Assembly (NCBI RefSeq): GCF_000422345.1
Contig: NZ_AULP01000001.1
Coordinates: forward strand, 496,001 to 560,000
DNA from: Neomelitea salexigens DSM 19753
Lineage (GTDB): Bacteria; Pseudomonadota; Gammaproteobacteria; Pseudomonadales; Spongiibacteraceae
Direction of reading: 5' to 3'
Length of the DNA stretch: 64,000 bases
Position 1 is the first letter of the stretch, and each line of letters begins with the position of its first letter. A program made the position numbers and the translations under genes. Below, piece after piece: positions 16,260 to 26,065 of the stretch. Below the pieces are notes generated by a model. It saw only the letters and a list, made by a program, of their open reading frames with translations, was not told where the DNA came from and did not search any database.

Positions 16260-17449
16260 TACGCATAGTCATCTACCGCCGAATCCCCTCGTGGAGCCCT
16301 TTTAGGCGCGCTGTCTTCTCGGCTGGCCTCTGGCTCACTAGCGGGTTCCGCATCACCGGAGAAATGCACCACACCGCGCTGAGCGCGGTCAGAAAACTGC
16401 TGGCTTTGCTGCTGTTGCTGTGCGTCGGCCCAGGCTGATTGATGGCTCACCTTGACCTCTTCCAGACGCATGCCCTGTTGCTCCATCGCCTGGCTTAACC
16501 GCGGCATCAAACGTTCGATCAACTCGCTGGTTTCGCTGTGCTGAGCTTGGAACTGCACCGACGCCTTGTCACCCTGCATACTCAACTGCACGTGAATGCC
16601 TCCCAGCTCTTCCGGGTTCAGGCGCAGCTGTGCGGTCTGCGTTCCCGTACTGCCCATCCACTGTATGCGCGATGCCACCGCTTGGCTCCATGCAGGGTCG
16701 TCAATGGGGTTTTGACTAATGGTGAACTGCACCGCTGCCCGATCAGCTGGCGGCGCAGGTCGAATCGTTAGCTGTCGCGTCAGATCTGCAAACTCCAGGC
16801 TGTCGGAACCCGCATCGACATTCGCTATCTCAATGGCCGACGGCGCGCTCGCGATACGCGGCGCCACTGGCGCATTCACCAAAGGCGCCGACGCCATTGA
16901 CGCTGCGGCATGTTGAGCAGCCGGATCCGCGGCTATCGCAACACTGGGTATTTGCGGTTTGGCCTGCAATGCACTGGTCGACGGGCTAACCGGCGTACGG
17001 GGCGAGATACTTGCTGCATCGACCACCTGCGCCTCTGTATTTTGCGTAACAGGACGCTGGCTGCGGATCGCTTCAGCCACCGCGCCGAAAGAGGATAACT
17101 GCGGCGGTGGCACGCTGCTGCTCTGCGGCAAGGCTTGGCCGATTAGCGGCAATGGCTGGCCGCCCTCGCCACTGTCTGCCTTCAGTAAATCAGATGACTG
17201 AACTAGTTCATCCTGAGGGTTCGGCAGCTCGGCCTCATCACCCGCCAATCGCGCCAACGCCTGGGCGGACAAATGGTCGAAACTAATCCCCGTAATCGGC
17301 GCGCCAGGAGCTTGCTGCGCGGCTAGTAAATCGCTGAAAGCCGCTAGCGGCGAGGCATCGCCGTCGGCCAGAGGCAGGCCCTCCAGATCCGGCGATGTCC
17401 CCGGTGCAGATGGGGTAAGTGATGCAAAAATGGCCTGTACAGTATTCAT
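16259..17449 (-). CDS. fliK: Flagellar hook-length control protein FliK
   Basis: 396 residues from the ATG at 17449 (GGGATG upstream); an in-frame start at 17497 would add 16 residues of no family resemblance. Long Ala/Pro/Ser-rich N-terminal ruler region, then the Flg_hook domain (about 275-350) with RLNPEELGGIHVQLSMQG and LIERLMPRLSQAMEQQGMRL, and an acidic/charged tail ending DDYA. FliK measures the hook and triggers the FlhB switch. It is separated from fliJ by 239 bases with its own sigma-54 promoter. A 15-base tandem repeat follows the stop. Confidence 0.93.
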   Translation of the reverse strand: MNTVQAIFASLTPSAPGTSPDLEGLPLADGDASPLAAFSDLLAAQQAPGAPITGISFDHLSAQALARLAGDEAELPNPQDELVQSSDLLKADSGEGGQPLPLIGQALPQSSSVPPPQLSSFGAVAEAIRSQRPVTQNTEAQVVDAASISPRTPVSPSTSALQAKPQIPSVAIAADPAAQHAAASMASAPLVNAPVAPRIASAPSAIEIANVDAGSDSLEFADLTRQLTIRPAPPADRAAVQFTISQNPIDDPAWSQAVASRIQWMGSTGTQTAQLRLNPEELGGIHVQLSMQGDKASVQFQAQHSETSELIERLMPRLSQAMEQQGMRLEEVKVSHQSAWADAQQQQQSQQFSDRAQRGVVHFSGDAEPASEPEASREDSAPKRAPRGDSAVDDYA

Positions 17450-17552
17450 AGTTTCATCCCATTTTGTCCGATAGCCCTGCGCGGAAACGTCCCGCACGGC
17501 GTCGACACAGCGATAACGGCGGCTGCCAAGTTATCGTCACTGAGTGGATTAC

Positions 17553-17571
17553 AGCAATTGATGTGCCAATG
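17553..17571 (-). promoter_or_regulatory. Sigma-54 promoter for fliK
   Basis: On the minus strand TTGGCACATCAATTGCTGT: TTGGCAC and TTGCT, with GG and GC 10 bases apart, close to the full consensus. Predicted transcript start near 17542, about 93 bases before fliK. Confidence 0.85.
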
Positions 17572-17688
17572 CGGGCTCTGGGTATACCGCGCACAATGGG
17601 TACGCAAAGTGATTGGCTTGCGTGAGTAACAAACCCCGAGCAGGAGATAGGATGGGGGATAATATTAAGGTTGACTGGCCCGTTCAGA

Positions 17689-18138
17689 TTACGCGTGGCG
17701 CTGGCGCCACACGAAGCGTTGCGATGACAGCTCGTCACTCTCTCGCTGCTCGCGGGCATCTTGTTCTCGACGCTCAACCCGCTTATAACGCTCCAGCAGC
17801 TGTTCCATGCTCATACTGTGTTGGCGCGCGGTCATCCATTGTTTGCGTATATCGTCTAGCTGCGCGGCGCAGCGCGCCACCGTATCGCTCTGCTGGCGAA
17901 TGGCCTGCGCCAGGCGGGAGAGAAACAAACGGCTTTCCTGGAGATGCTTAAGGTCACAGTGACGACTCTCCGTCGCGCGACGGTAATCATCGTAATACTG
18001 CTGCAGCTCGGTCAATTTATCTCGCTGTTGCTGATGTTGCTGTTGAACCGCGGCATAGCGCTGCGCCACTTCTTGCTCTTCGCGCTCGGCAAACTCGTGC
18101 ACGGGCTTGAGGCGTTGTGACTTCTTGGCATGACTCAT
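17689..18138 (-). CDS. fliJ: Flagellar export protein FliJ
   Basis: 149 residues, almost entirely predicted coiled coil with many Gln and Arg (EREEQEVAQRYAAVQQQHQQQRDKL), the character of FliJ. It links the FliI ATPase ring to FlhA and escorts export chaperones. Sequence conservation in the family is low; position 31 bases after fliI and the coiled coil support the call. It appears to be the last gene of the fliE-fliJ operon. Confidence 0.92.
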   Translation of the reverse strand: MSHAKKSQRLKPVHEFAEREEQEVAQRYAAVQQQHQQQRDKLTELQQYYDDYRRATESRHCDLKHLQESRLFLSRLAQAIRQQSDTVARCAAQLDDIRKQWMTARQHSMSMEQLLERYKRVERREQDAREQRESDELSSQRFVWRQRHA

Positions 18139-18169
18139 AGCGAACGTCCCCGGTTACCGGCGCAGAGCA

Positions 18170-19567
18170 CTACTGAATGATAGTGTCCTGCACATTGCTG
18201 TCATCATTGAAGGTGACAATTTCAGCGAGTTTGTCGAGGGATTGGTCAAAGCTCTCCGACTCATCAAAATCCTGCTGCAAAAACGCCTGTATGCGTGACC
18301 ACAGTGCTATTGCTTGATCGACTCGACTGTCGGTACCACGCTGGTAGGCACCAATGCTAATCAGGTCGCGATTTTGCTGGTAAAGCGAAATCAGCTGTCG
18401 CAGCTGACGCACCATCGACTGATGAGCCTTGTCGGTGATGTCGTTCATTGCGCGACTAACGGAACGCTCTACGTCAATCGCGGGAAAATGCCCCGCATCC
18501 GCCAGACTTCGAGACAGCACAATGTGTCCATCCAAAATCGCCCTAGCGGAGTCGACAATGGGGTCGTTTTGATCATCCCCTTCTGCCAACACGGTATAAA
18601 ACGCCGTAATGGAACCACCACCTTCTCGACCATTACCGGCCCGTTCTACCAGGGCAGGCAAGCGAGCAAACACCGACGGTGGGTAGCCCTTTGTTGCCGG
18701 CGGCTCTCCGGTCGCCAGGGCAATTTCCCTCTGAGCTTGCGCGAAGCGCGTTAGCGAATCCATCAGTAATAACACCTGCTTACCTTGGTCGCGAAAGTGT
18801 TCGGCCACCGCACTGGCCAGCCAGGCTGCCCGCAAACGCATCAGTGGCGGGTGGTCGGCAGGTGTTGCGATCACCACCGCTTTGCGCATTTCATCGCCGC
18901 CGAGAATATTGTCGATAAAATCCTTTACTTCGCGCCCGCGCTCACCGATCAAGGCAACCACCACCACATCGGCATTGGTATAACGCGTCATCATTCCCAG
19001 CAGCACACTCTTACCCACACCACTACCGGCAAACAGGCCCAGTCGCTGCCCCTGCCCCACGGTAAGCATGGCGTTTATCGCTCGCACACCGACATCCAGG
19101 GGTTGGTGAATGGGGCGTCTGACCAGTGGATTGATTGGAGGAGAATTTAGCGGGCGCTGCTGTTCGCAGCGCAGCGGGCCGCGACCGTCCAGCGGTTCGC
19201 CAGCGCCGTCGATAACCCTGCCTAACAGGCCATCACCGACGGCGATGTTGGAGCTTTTACGAATCGGCCTCACCCGGGCATGGGGCATCACCCCGCGAAG
19301 TTCGCCCGTGGGCATTAGCAACAGATGGTCGCTGGCAAAGCCAACCACTTCGGTTTCCAGCCACTGGCCGTCGAGGGTCTCCACCTCACAATAGGCGCCG
19401 ATGGCCGCCTTGCAGCCCTCGGCCTCTAACAAGGTGCCAACAATACGCCGCAACTGACCTTCAGCCCCGGGTTCGGTGTCTTCAATGTGATGTAAGCGCT
19501 CGCGTAAGCCACGCAGTTGCGAGGCCAGAGCGTGCTGCGTTTCGGCTTTAGTTTTGACCAGATTCAT
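18170..19567 (-). CDS. fliI: Flagellum-specific ATPase FliI
   Basis: 465 residues from the ATG at 19567 (the preceding in-frame codon is TTG). Walker A AGSGVGKS near residue 180, [11 protein letters not shown], Walker B region [22 protein letters not shown] and [20 protein letters not shown] are FliI/YscN hallmarks. It powers unfolding of export substrates. Its start lies inside the end of fliH (20-base overlap), so the two are translationally coupled. Confidence 0.97.
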   Translation of the reverse strand: MNLVKTKAETQHALASQLRGLRERLHHIEDTEPGAEGQLRRIVGTLLEAEGCKAAIGAYCEVETLDGQWLETEVVGFASDHLLLMPTGELRGVMPHARVRPIRKSSNIAVGDGLLGRVIDGAGEPLDGRGPLRCEQQRPLNSPPINPLVRRPIHQPLDVGVRAINAMLTVGQGQRLGLFAGSGVGKSVLLGMMTRYTNADVVVVALIGERGREVKDFIDNILGGDEMRKAVVIATPADHPPLMRLRAAWLASAVAEHFRDQGKQVLLLMDSLTRFAQAQREIALATGEPPATKGYPPSVFARLPALVERAGNGREGGGSITAFYTVLAEGDDQNDPIVDSARAILDGHIVLSRSLADAGHFPAIDVERSVSRAMNDITDKAHQSMVRQLRQLISLYQQNRDLISIGAYQRGTDSRVDQAIALWSRIQAFLQQDFDESESFDQSLDKLAEIVTFNDDSNVQDTIIQ

Positions 19568-20237
19568 CAATGAGTACCTGCTCCAGCAAGGCCTGCAAGC
19601 GCTTATCTGTGCGCTGATCCACCTGCGAGGTTCGGCTTTTGATCACGCAGCCGCCGCGACGAATATCAGCATCTTCGCTAATGTCCCAAGCAGGTGCGAG
19701 TGGCTCGGCAACTGCCGCATGGTCTCTGAGCAACTGCGCATCGGTGGGGTGCAGTTGCAGCTGAATATGCCCCTCTGCCGAGGGCAGCATGGCAACGGCG
19801 CGCTCTACCGCCAGGGTTACCATCTCGGGATTAGCGTCGATCTCTTTCACAATCAGCGCCTGCGCCAACTCCTGGGCCAGCAATATGACCTCTTGTTGCA
19901 CCTCGCCCTCTAGCCAGGTCTGCGCCTCGCGCAGCGCCGCCATTGCCAACTGCAGTTGTTGGCTCTGTTCAGCGAGCAGCGTACGCGCTTCGGCTTCACC
20001 CTTGGCAAAGCCTTCCTGTCGCGCTTGCTCGCGCAGCGTGGCCAACTCGTCAACGACCTCATCGGCGAGCGCCGCTGGCGCGTCAGTCGCTGGGGCCGGC
20101 CTACTGCGATTGCCGGCGCCACCCTGCATTTCAGGTAGCTGCCAACTGTTGGCCGGTCGCGTCGCCTGGTCGACTAGCGGCTCTGCCACCGGCGTCTCGA
20201 CGTCTCTTGGAATAAATTGCTGGAAGTCCGCTGTCAC
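19548..20237 (-). CDS. fliH: Flagellar assembly protein FliH
   Basis: 229 residues beginning with GTG at 20237 (GAGGCGGAACG upstream; no ATG before residue 35). It has a variable N-terminal region, a coiled coil with [17 protein letters not shown], and a C-terminal domain similar to the delta subunit of ATP synthase. FliH regulates FliI and tethers it to FliN. Lies between fliG and fliI in the classic order. Confidence 0.93.
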   Translation of the reverse strand: MTADFQQFIPRDVETPVAEPLVDQATRPANSWQLPEMQGGAGNRSRPAPATDAPAALADEVVDELATLREQARQEGFAKGEAEARTLLAEQSQQLQLAMAALREAQTWLEGEVQQEVILLAQELAQALIVKEIDANPEMVTLAVERAVAMLPSAEGHIQLQLHPTDAQLLRDHAAVAEPLAPAWDISEDADIRRGGCVIKSRTSQVDQRTDKRLQALLEQVLIDESGQN

Positions 20238-20261
20238 CGTTCCGCCTCAGCCTGTCGCTGC

Positions 20262-21290
20262 TTAAATGTAGTCATCACCACCGCGACCCAAATCAATTTG
20301 ACCGCTATCAGCCAGGCTGCGTGCAATCGTGAGAATCTCTTTTTGGGCCTGCTCAACCTCGCTAATTTTTATTGGCCCGCGCGCTTCCATATCGTCAACC
20401 AACATCTCTCTCGCGCGCTTGGACATATTGCGCAGAATTTTTTCGCGCACTTCTTCTGAAGCACCTTTTAAGGCAATAGGCAGCAAATCAGAAGACACTT
20501 CACGGAGTAACTGCTGCATGCCCTTATCACTGATGTTAATCAGGTTGCTAAAGACAAACATCAGGTCTTGAATCTTTGCCGACAACTCCTGATTATTTTT
20601 TGCAACACTATCGAGAATGCGTGTCTCGGCGTCGCTGTCCAAACCGTTGATAATACCTGCCGCCGCGGCAGCGCCGTTGACATCACGACTCTTTAACTTG
20701 GCCGTTACTGACAACTTTTTCTTCAGTACATTTTGCAGCTGGGTCATTGCCGCATCGGGAATCGTTTTCATATTCGCGACGCGATACACCACGTCGTTTT
20801 GTACCGCCTCGGGAAACTGCGCCAATACTTTTCCTGCTTGCTCCTGCTCCAGATGAGCGAGGGTAATGGCAATCATTTGCGGGTGTTCGTCTTTCAGCAT
20901 TTGCATCAGTGCTTCAGGCTCAACCCAGCGCAGTTCATCCATTTCAGTGCCAGCCTCGTCGCCGAGTACGCGCTTGGCCAAACTGCCGCCTTTTTGCTCA
21001 CCCAGGGCGTTGGTGAACATCTTGCGGACATAGGACTGAACGCCAACCGCGAGTGAGTTTTCAGAGGCCGCACTCTCGTGAAAGTTTTTAACTACCTCCA
21101 CCGCTCGCTGGTTATCAACACGTTTGATATTTGCCATGGCCGAGCCGATACGCTCGACATCATCAGGCGAGATATGTTGCAGCACCTTGGCCGCATAATT
21201 CTCGCCCATCATCAGCAATAACAACGCGGCCTTTTCACAGCCGGGAATTGCTGGCGCCGCCGTCGCGCCACTGGCATTTGCATTAGCCAT
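20262..21290 (-). CDS. fliG: Flagellar motor switch protein FliG
   Basis: 342 residues with the three FliG domains: N-terminal FliF-binding part (KAALLLLMMGENYAAKVLQH), the middle EHPQ motif (DEHPQMIAITLAHLE) and the C-terminal torque helix region (NMSKRAREMLVDDMEARGPI). It transmits stator torque to the rotor. The start overlaps the end of fliF by 8 bases. Confidence 0.97.
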   Translation of the reverse strand: MANANASGATAAPAIPGCEKAALLLLMMGENYAAKVLQHISPDDVERIGSAMANIKRVDNQRAVEVVKNFHESAASENSLAVGVQSYVRKMFTNALGEQKGGSLAKRVLGDEAGTEMDELRWVEPEALMQMLKDEHPQMIAITLAHLEQEQAGKVLAQFPEAVQNDVVYRVANMKTIPDAAMTQLQNVLKKKLSVTAKLKSRDVNGAAAAAGIINGLDSDAETRILDSVAKNNQELSAKIQDLMFVFSNLINISDKGMQQLLREVSSDLLPIALKGASEEVREKILRNMSKRAREMLVDDMEARGPIKISEVEQAQKEILTIARSLADSGQIDLGRGGDDYI

Positions 21291-22908
21291 TGTCTTCAGT
21301 CACCCATCTGTTAACGACCTGCGCCACGCGGCGCGGATCTTCTTCAACCATTCCACGAACATCGCCTAATTGCTGTTCAAAGCTAATACCTTGGGGGTAG
21401 CCCCCAGCGTTCGGAGCCCCAAGAGCGGCCACCGGCTGCTGTTGCAGCTCGCCGCTTAATCCCGGTTCATCCGTGGACGCCACCGGCGCAGGTGCCTTGT
21501 GTTGCAATAAGGTTTTAACGCTGGGCCGCAGCACCGCAAACACGATAAATAGCAGGGCAATGCCTACCAATACTTGCCGCACCAGATTGGCAAACCAGGG
21601 CTGTTCCCAGATCGCCGGACCCGTGACCTCTTCATCAAAGCTTACGGTTTCACGAAAATCCGCCGCCATCACCGTCACCCGGTCGCCGCGCTGCTCTTCA
21701 AAGCCCACTGCGTCTTTCACCAACAATGTCATACGTTCTAATTCTGGGTTCGTCATGGGCTCCACAACGACTTCCCCGGCCTCGTTCACGCGGCGGTGAT
21801 TGTCCACTAGCACCGCTACCGAGAGTTTCTTCAAGCTACCGCTGGGGCTACTGCTATGGGCCAGTACCCGTTCGATTTCGTAGTTGCGAATTACCGAGCG
21901 ATTACCCGCGTCAGCATTCGCTTGATCGCCGCCCTCACCCTCAACGCCCGCTGGCGGCGGTTGATTCGACAAGGCACCTGGCACGCCACGTCCCTGAGCT
22001 GCGCCGCCATTAAGCTGTTCGTTAATTTGCTCACTGCGTACCACCTGCCGGTCGGGGTTCCAGCTTTCCCGGCTCTCCTGCTCACTACTAAAATCCACGT
22101 CCGCGGCCACGGTTACCCGAACCCGGCCGGACCCGGCGATGGGGCGAATCAAATCCGCGATCCGCTCTTCGTACGCCTGCTCAATGCGGCGGCGATAGGT
22201 GAACTGCCGGTCACTCAATTCCAGTTGGTCATCATCACGGCTACTCTCATTGAGCTGCTGTCCCAACTGATCCACTACGGTGACATCTTCAGCATTCAAA
22301 CCGCCGATGCTACTCGCCACCAAATTGATAATGGCGGAAACATTGCGCTTAGAGACTTCGCTGCCGGGATACACATCCAACATAATCGATGCGCTCGGCG
22401 CTTTGCGGTCACGCACAAATACCGACTGTTTGGGGATCGCCAAATGCACCCTTGCCCTGCGCACCTGTTGCAGGCTCTCTATCGTGCTAGCAAGCTCCTG
22501 CTCCAGCGCATAGTGGTATTTTTTTGACTGCATAAATTCGCTAACGCCAAAGCCCTGCTCCTTCTCCAGCATGGCCATACCACTTCCGTCTTTACCCAGG
22601 CCTTGTCCCGCCAGACGGATTCTCGCATCGTAAATTTGTTCTGCTGGAACCATTATTGCGCCGGTCGAATCCTGAATACGATAAGGAATTCCCGCCACAT
22701 TCAATGCATCAACGACCGACGATGCGCGCTCTGGCGGCAGCGACGAATACAGGGCGCGATAGTCACCGCTTTGCGACCACAGTACCGCCGCGACACCCAG
22801 CGCAACACTGGCGGCGATGCCAACCAGGATCAGCAGCTGGCGCAGCACGTCGTTCTTGGCGGCGCTTTGCAACACACTGTTAACCGAAATGCTTTGCGAA
22901 TCAGCCAT
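21283..22908 (-). CDS. fliF: Flagellar MS-ring protein FliF
   Basis: 541 residues. Two membrane segments (about 25-45 and 433-453) flank a large periplasmic region with the ring-building motifs, including DYRALYSSLPPERASSVVDAL and MLEKEQGFGVSEFMQSKKYHYALE. The cytoplasmic tail (about 455-541, ending VAQVVNRWVTED) is the FliG-binding segment. First large structural element of the basal body; located 36 bases after fliE. Confidence 0.97.
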   Translation of the reverse strand: MADSQSISVNSVLQSAAKNDVLRQLLILVGIAASVALGVAAVLWSQSGDYRALYSSLPPERASSVVDALNVAGIPYRIQDSTGAIMVPAEQIYDARIRLAGQGLGKDGSGMAMLEKEQGFGVSEFMQSKKYHYALEQELASTIESLQQVRRARVHLAIPKQSVFVRDRKAPSASIMLDVYPGSEVSKRNVSAIINLVASSIGGLNAEDVTVVDQLGQQLNESSRDDDQLELSDRQFTYRRRIEQAYEERIADLIRPIAGSGRVRVTVAADVDFSSEQESRESWNPDRQVVRSEQINEQLNGGAAQGRGVPGALSNQPPPAGVEGEGGDQANADAGNRSVIRNYEIERVLAHSSSPSGSLKKLSVAVLVDNHRRVNEAGEVVVEPMTNPELERMTLLVKDAVGFEEQRGDRVTVMAADFRETVSFDEEVTGPAIWEQPWFANLVRQVLVGIALLFIVFAVLRPSVKTLLQHKAPAPVASTDEPGLSGELQQQPVAALGAPNAGGYPQGISFEQQLGDVRGMVEEDPRRVAQVVNRWVTEDNG

Positions 22909-22944
22909 GGTATAAACCCTTTGTTACACGCAGCACACTCGTTG

Positions 22945-23286
22945 TCACATTGACATCCTCATCACTTCTTTATAGGCGTCAACGACCTTATTACGCACTT
23001 CCACCGCGGCCTTAAACGAGACTTGGGCTTTCTGCATATTCACCATCACCTCGGTGATGCTGACATTCGGGTCGCCGCGCTCAAACGCCGTTGCCAACTG
23101 GCTGGCATTTGCCTGAGTTTGGTTAATCCCTTGAAGTGACTGTTGTAACATCTGCGAAAAATCGACCTTCGGTGCCGCATCGATGCGCCCCGGATCCCGC
23201 ACATCGGCGGCACCTGGCATCGCGCTTTGCTCGCGCAGTGCACGTATCTGGTTGAGGATAGAGTCAACTTTCATTCCGTCTGACAT
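22945..23286 (-). CDS. fliE: Flagellar hook-basal body protein FliE
   Basis: 113 residues, normal for FliE, with the family segments FSQMLQQSLQGINQTQANASQLATA and the C-terminal MVNMQKAQVSFKAAVEVRNKVVDAYKEVMRM. It joins the MS ring to the rod. It starts 12 bases after the FleR-like gene, so the activator and fliEFGHIJ probably share one transcript. A later in-frame ATG (residue 5) is an alternative start. Confidence 0.95.
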   Translation of the reverse strand: MSDGMKVDSILNQIRALREQSAMPGAADVRDPGRIDAAPKVDFSQMLQQSLQGINQTQANASQLATAFERGDPNVSITEVMVNMQKAQVSFKAAVEVRNKVVDAYKEVMRMSM

Positions 23287-23298
23287 GACAACGCTCCG

Positions 23299-24249
23299 TT
23301 AACCTGGCAGGCATTGCTGCTCGCGCAGCCTGGCCAGTTTGTAGCGCAAGGTGCGCGGGCTAATACCGAGGATTTCGGCCGCTTCTTTCTTTGAACGCCC
23401 CTGGCGCAGGGCATCGCTAATTCTCTGGCGCTCTTGATCTCGCATAAAACCGTCCAGCGGCGCGCTGGTACTGCCAGTCGTCGCAGTGGAAAACAGCTGC
23501 ATTCCCTGCTCAAACTGGATATCTCTGTCGCCAATACGGTGGTCTTGGCGCAAAATCAGCGCGCGCTGAATAACGTTGTCGAGCTCGCGAACATTACCTG
23601 GCCACGCGTAGCTAAGCAGCTTTTCGCGGGCATCGTGAGTGAGCACCGACTGCGCGCTGTCGATAGACTCATCGCGTTCGAGAAAGTGTTCGGCCAGCGG
23701 CAGGATATCCTCCCGTCGCTCACACAGAGCGGGCAGGCAAAGGGGGAAGACATTCAAGCGGTAAAAGAGGTCTTCGCGAAACTCGCCAGCCAATACGGCC
23801 TCGCGCAAATCCCTGTTGGTCGTCGCGATAACGCGCACGTCCAGGTTCATACTGCGCCGGCTACCCAAGCGCTCAATTTCCTTTTCCTGTAGCACGCGTA
23901 ATAACTTCGCCTGCAAGCCAATATCCATTTCGGAAATTTCATCCAACAGCAGTGTTCCGCCCTGGGCTTGTTCAAACTTGCCCGCGTGGCTGCTTATCGC
24001 CCCGGTGAACGCGCCCTTCTCATAACCAAACAGCATGGCCTCGAGCATGTTCTCGGGAATTGCGGCGCAGTTCACCGCAACAAAGGGGCCCTGTGCACGG
24101 CGCGATTGCGCATGTATGTAGCGGGCATAAACTTCCTTGCCGACGCCGCTCTGCCCACAAATCAATACAGTGGCATCGGTCCTGGCAACACGCGTCGCCA
24201 GATCACGAACAGCAATTGATGCGAGGTCTTTGGCGATTAACTGTTTCAT
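23299..24249 (-). CDS. FleR/FlrC-like sigma-54 activator lacking a receiver domain
   Basis: 316 residues. AAA+ domain from residue 5 on: Walker [19 protein letters not shown] (sigma-54 contact loop), Walker [20 protein letters not shown], and a Fis-type helix at the end ([24 protein letters not shown]). FleR/FlrC normally has an additional N-terminal receiver of about 120 residues phosphorylated by FleS/FlrB. Here the ATG at 24249 follows GGGGAAG and an in-frame TGA lies five codons upstream, so no receiver can be encoded. No kinase gene is adjacent. Likely activator of hook-basal body promoters, with activity set by other means such as expression level. Confidence 0.88.
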   Translation of the reverse strand: MKQLIAKDLASIAVRDLATRVARTDATVLICGQSGVGKEVYARYIHAQSRRAQGPFVAVNCAAIPENMLEAMLFGYEKGAFTGAISSHAGKFEQAQGGTLLLDEISEMDIGLQAKLLRVLQEKEIERLGSRRSMNLDVRVIATTNRDLREAVLAGEFREDLFYRLNVFPLCLPALCERREDILPLAEHFLERDESIDSAQSVLTHDAREKLLSYAWPGNVRELDNVIQRALILRQDHRIGDRDIQFEQGMQLFSTATTGSTSAPLDGFMRDQERQRISDALRQGRSKKEAAEILGISPRTLRYKLARLREQQCLPG

Positions 24250-24455
24250 TTCGCTTCCCCCTGTTCAATGCGACGATGCTGAGCACTACCAACGCCGGGC
24301 AAGGTGGCATGGCAATGCTCCAGAAATACACGCGTTGACGCGAACTCCCGCATACACGCCTCAATCGCGAGGGACTCTGTCGCAGGAGAAGCTGAGGAAC
24401 CAAAAGTGTGTATTACTGCCATTTTACTGCCCTATCGTTTAACTCAAGGGAGACA

Positions 24456-24474
24456 ATGCAACAGCCATACCAAC
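24456..24474 (-). promoter_or_regulatory. Sigma-54 promoter upstream of the FleR-like gene
   Basis: On the minus strand TTGGTATGGCTGTTGCATT: TTGG and TTGCA with GG and GC 10 bases apart; the -24 box is imperfect (TATG for CACG). Predicted start near 24446, giving an untranslated leader of about 200 bases. The rest of the 507-base gap 24250-24756 holds no convincing gene. Confidence 0.6.
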
Positions 24475-24756
24475 AATTTTTTATTATTAATTTCAATCAG
24501 TTATAGAATTAAATCACTAAGTTGACAATATTTTGGCAGGGTAAAAATAGGCGCAGCGACAAGCGTATGGCAGGCGCAAAAAAAAGCGACCAACCTACAA
24601 CGTTAGACGCAATTCTTCCAATACCACCATCAGCTGAATTGACGTAAAGAGGGTGCGATGGGGAAGTAACAAGAAGAGTTTTCAAGCGTTAAGCTTTGAA
24701 GTGACAAGCTATGACCTGTTGCCCGGGAAACGTAGACGCCCTGCCGAGAGAGCCGC

Positions 24757-25821
24757 CTACTGGCTAATACCCATTTTCTTCATTTTTTCTGCCAGCGTCG
24801 TGCGCTGCAATCCTAATAACTGCGCAGCGCGAGTAATCACGCCTTGCTCACGCTCGAGCGCTTGATTAATGAAGGCCTGTTCTAATTCCTGAAGATGATG
24901 CTTCAGATCAATACCTTCCTCAGGAAGCGTTGTGCCAGCGTTAGCGGTGAGCGCATCGTCGCCTTCGCGCTGAAGCAATAGCTCCATTAGCGCGTCTTGA
25001 TCTTCACGCTCATTGACTGGCTGATCGCCATCATCGTCAACCAATTCAAAGCGGTACTTGGCGGGCAGGTCATTAACGCCTAGACGTTTCCCGCCATGGG
25101 TGATGGCCAAGCGCTCCACCAAATTTTCTAATTCGCGCACATTGCCGGGCCAGTTATAACGTTGCAGGGCACGCAATGCACTGGCCGAAAAACTGGGCGG
25201 TTTCATACCGCGCTCAGTCAAGCGGTCAGCGAAATTTTTTGTCAGCATTTCAATGTCTTCTGGGTGCTGACGCAAAGAGGGAACTTCTATAGGGAAAACA
25301 TCAAGCCGGAAAAACAAGTCTTGGCGGAAGCTGCCCTCTTCGACCATGGACTCCAAATTGCGGTGGGTCGCAGCGAGAATACGTACATTGCACTTGCGCG
25401 TTTCATTGCTACCAACACGCTCGTAACAGCGCTCCTGCAAAACGCGAAGCAGCTTCACCTGCATCGGCAAGCTCATATCGCCAATTTCATCCAGGAATAA
25501 GGTCCCGCCCTCCGCCATTTCAAAACGGCCCTGACGATTAGCTACCGCGCCGGTAAAGGCACCCTTTTCATGGCCGAAGAGTTCGCTCTCAAGCAAGTCA
25601 GCGGGGATGGCGCCGCAGTTCACCGGAATAAAGGCCTTACCCGCGCGATCTGAACACTCGTGGATTTTGCGAGCAACCACTTCCTTACCGCTGCCGGATT
25701 CACCGCGAATCAACACTAAGGTGTCGAACTCCGCGACCTGTTTAATAAGAATATCCAGCGCCCGCATAATGCGAGACTGTGCTGGCCCGCTACCCCCGAT
25801 TTGTTCTGCTTGTGATGCCAT
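24757..25821 (-). CDS. FleQ/FlrA-like sigma-54 activator lacking the N-terminal FleQ domain
   Basis: 354 residues from the ATG at 25821; a GTG four codons upstream is the alternative. The AAA+ domain matches FleQ closely: [66 protein letters not shown]; so does the C-terminal helix RAAQLLGLQRTTLAEKMKKMGIS. FleQ of Pseudomonas has about 490 residues; the first 130 or so (receiver-like FleQ domain) are missing here. The LFRS element that binds c-di-GMP in FleQ, just before the AAA+ core, is also not recognisable (sequence ASQAEQIGGSG). Probable master activator of the sigma-54 flagellar promoters. Confidence 0.88.
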   Translation of the reverse strand: MASQAEQIGGSGPAQSRIMRALDILIKQVAEFDTLVLIRGESGSGKEVVARKIHECSDRAGKAFIPVNCGAIPADLLESELFGHEKGAFTGAVANRQGRFEMAEGGTLFLDEIGDMSLPMQVKLLRVLQERCYERVGSNETRKCNVRILAATHRNLESMVEEGSFRQDLFFRLDVFPIEVPSLRQHPEDIEMLTKNFADRLTERGMKPPSFSASALRALQRYNWPGNVRELENLVERLAITHGGKRLGVNDLPAKYRFELVDDDGDQPVNEREDQDALMELLLQREGDDALTANAGTTLPEEGIDLKHHLQELEQAFINQALEREQGVITRAAQLLGLQRTTLAEKMKKMGISQ

Positions 25822-26065
25822 AAGGATCTTCACTAGAACTCGTTATTGTAGATGTAGCCGGAAAATCTCCGAAAACACCACTTACTACACCTGTTAGCCC
25901 ACACTATCTCGGTGCAGTCTAGCGTTGCTAAGGCGACATGATGCGAGACCACTGATGGCCTGTTAATACGTATTAGCTCTAGGTTAGTAGAAATACTGAT
26001 TACGCAGCGTCGCAGCCTCTATCTAAAACGGACAAGAAGACGCATAAAAGGGAACACCAGCCTCG

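Noticed and set aside
21856-22527. Open frame of 223 codons on the plus strand
   Set aside because: Antisense to the well-conserved fliF; translated sequence has no family resemblance.
24203-24403. 66-codon frame on the minus strand between the sigma-54 motif and the FleR-like start
   Set aside because: Overlaps the FleR-like gene start, has an irregular Arg/Cys/Ser-rich sequence and no ribosome site.
24522-24527. TTGACA -35-like box on the plus strand
   Set aside because: No suitable -10 at normal distance and no plus-strand gene follows.
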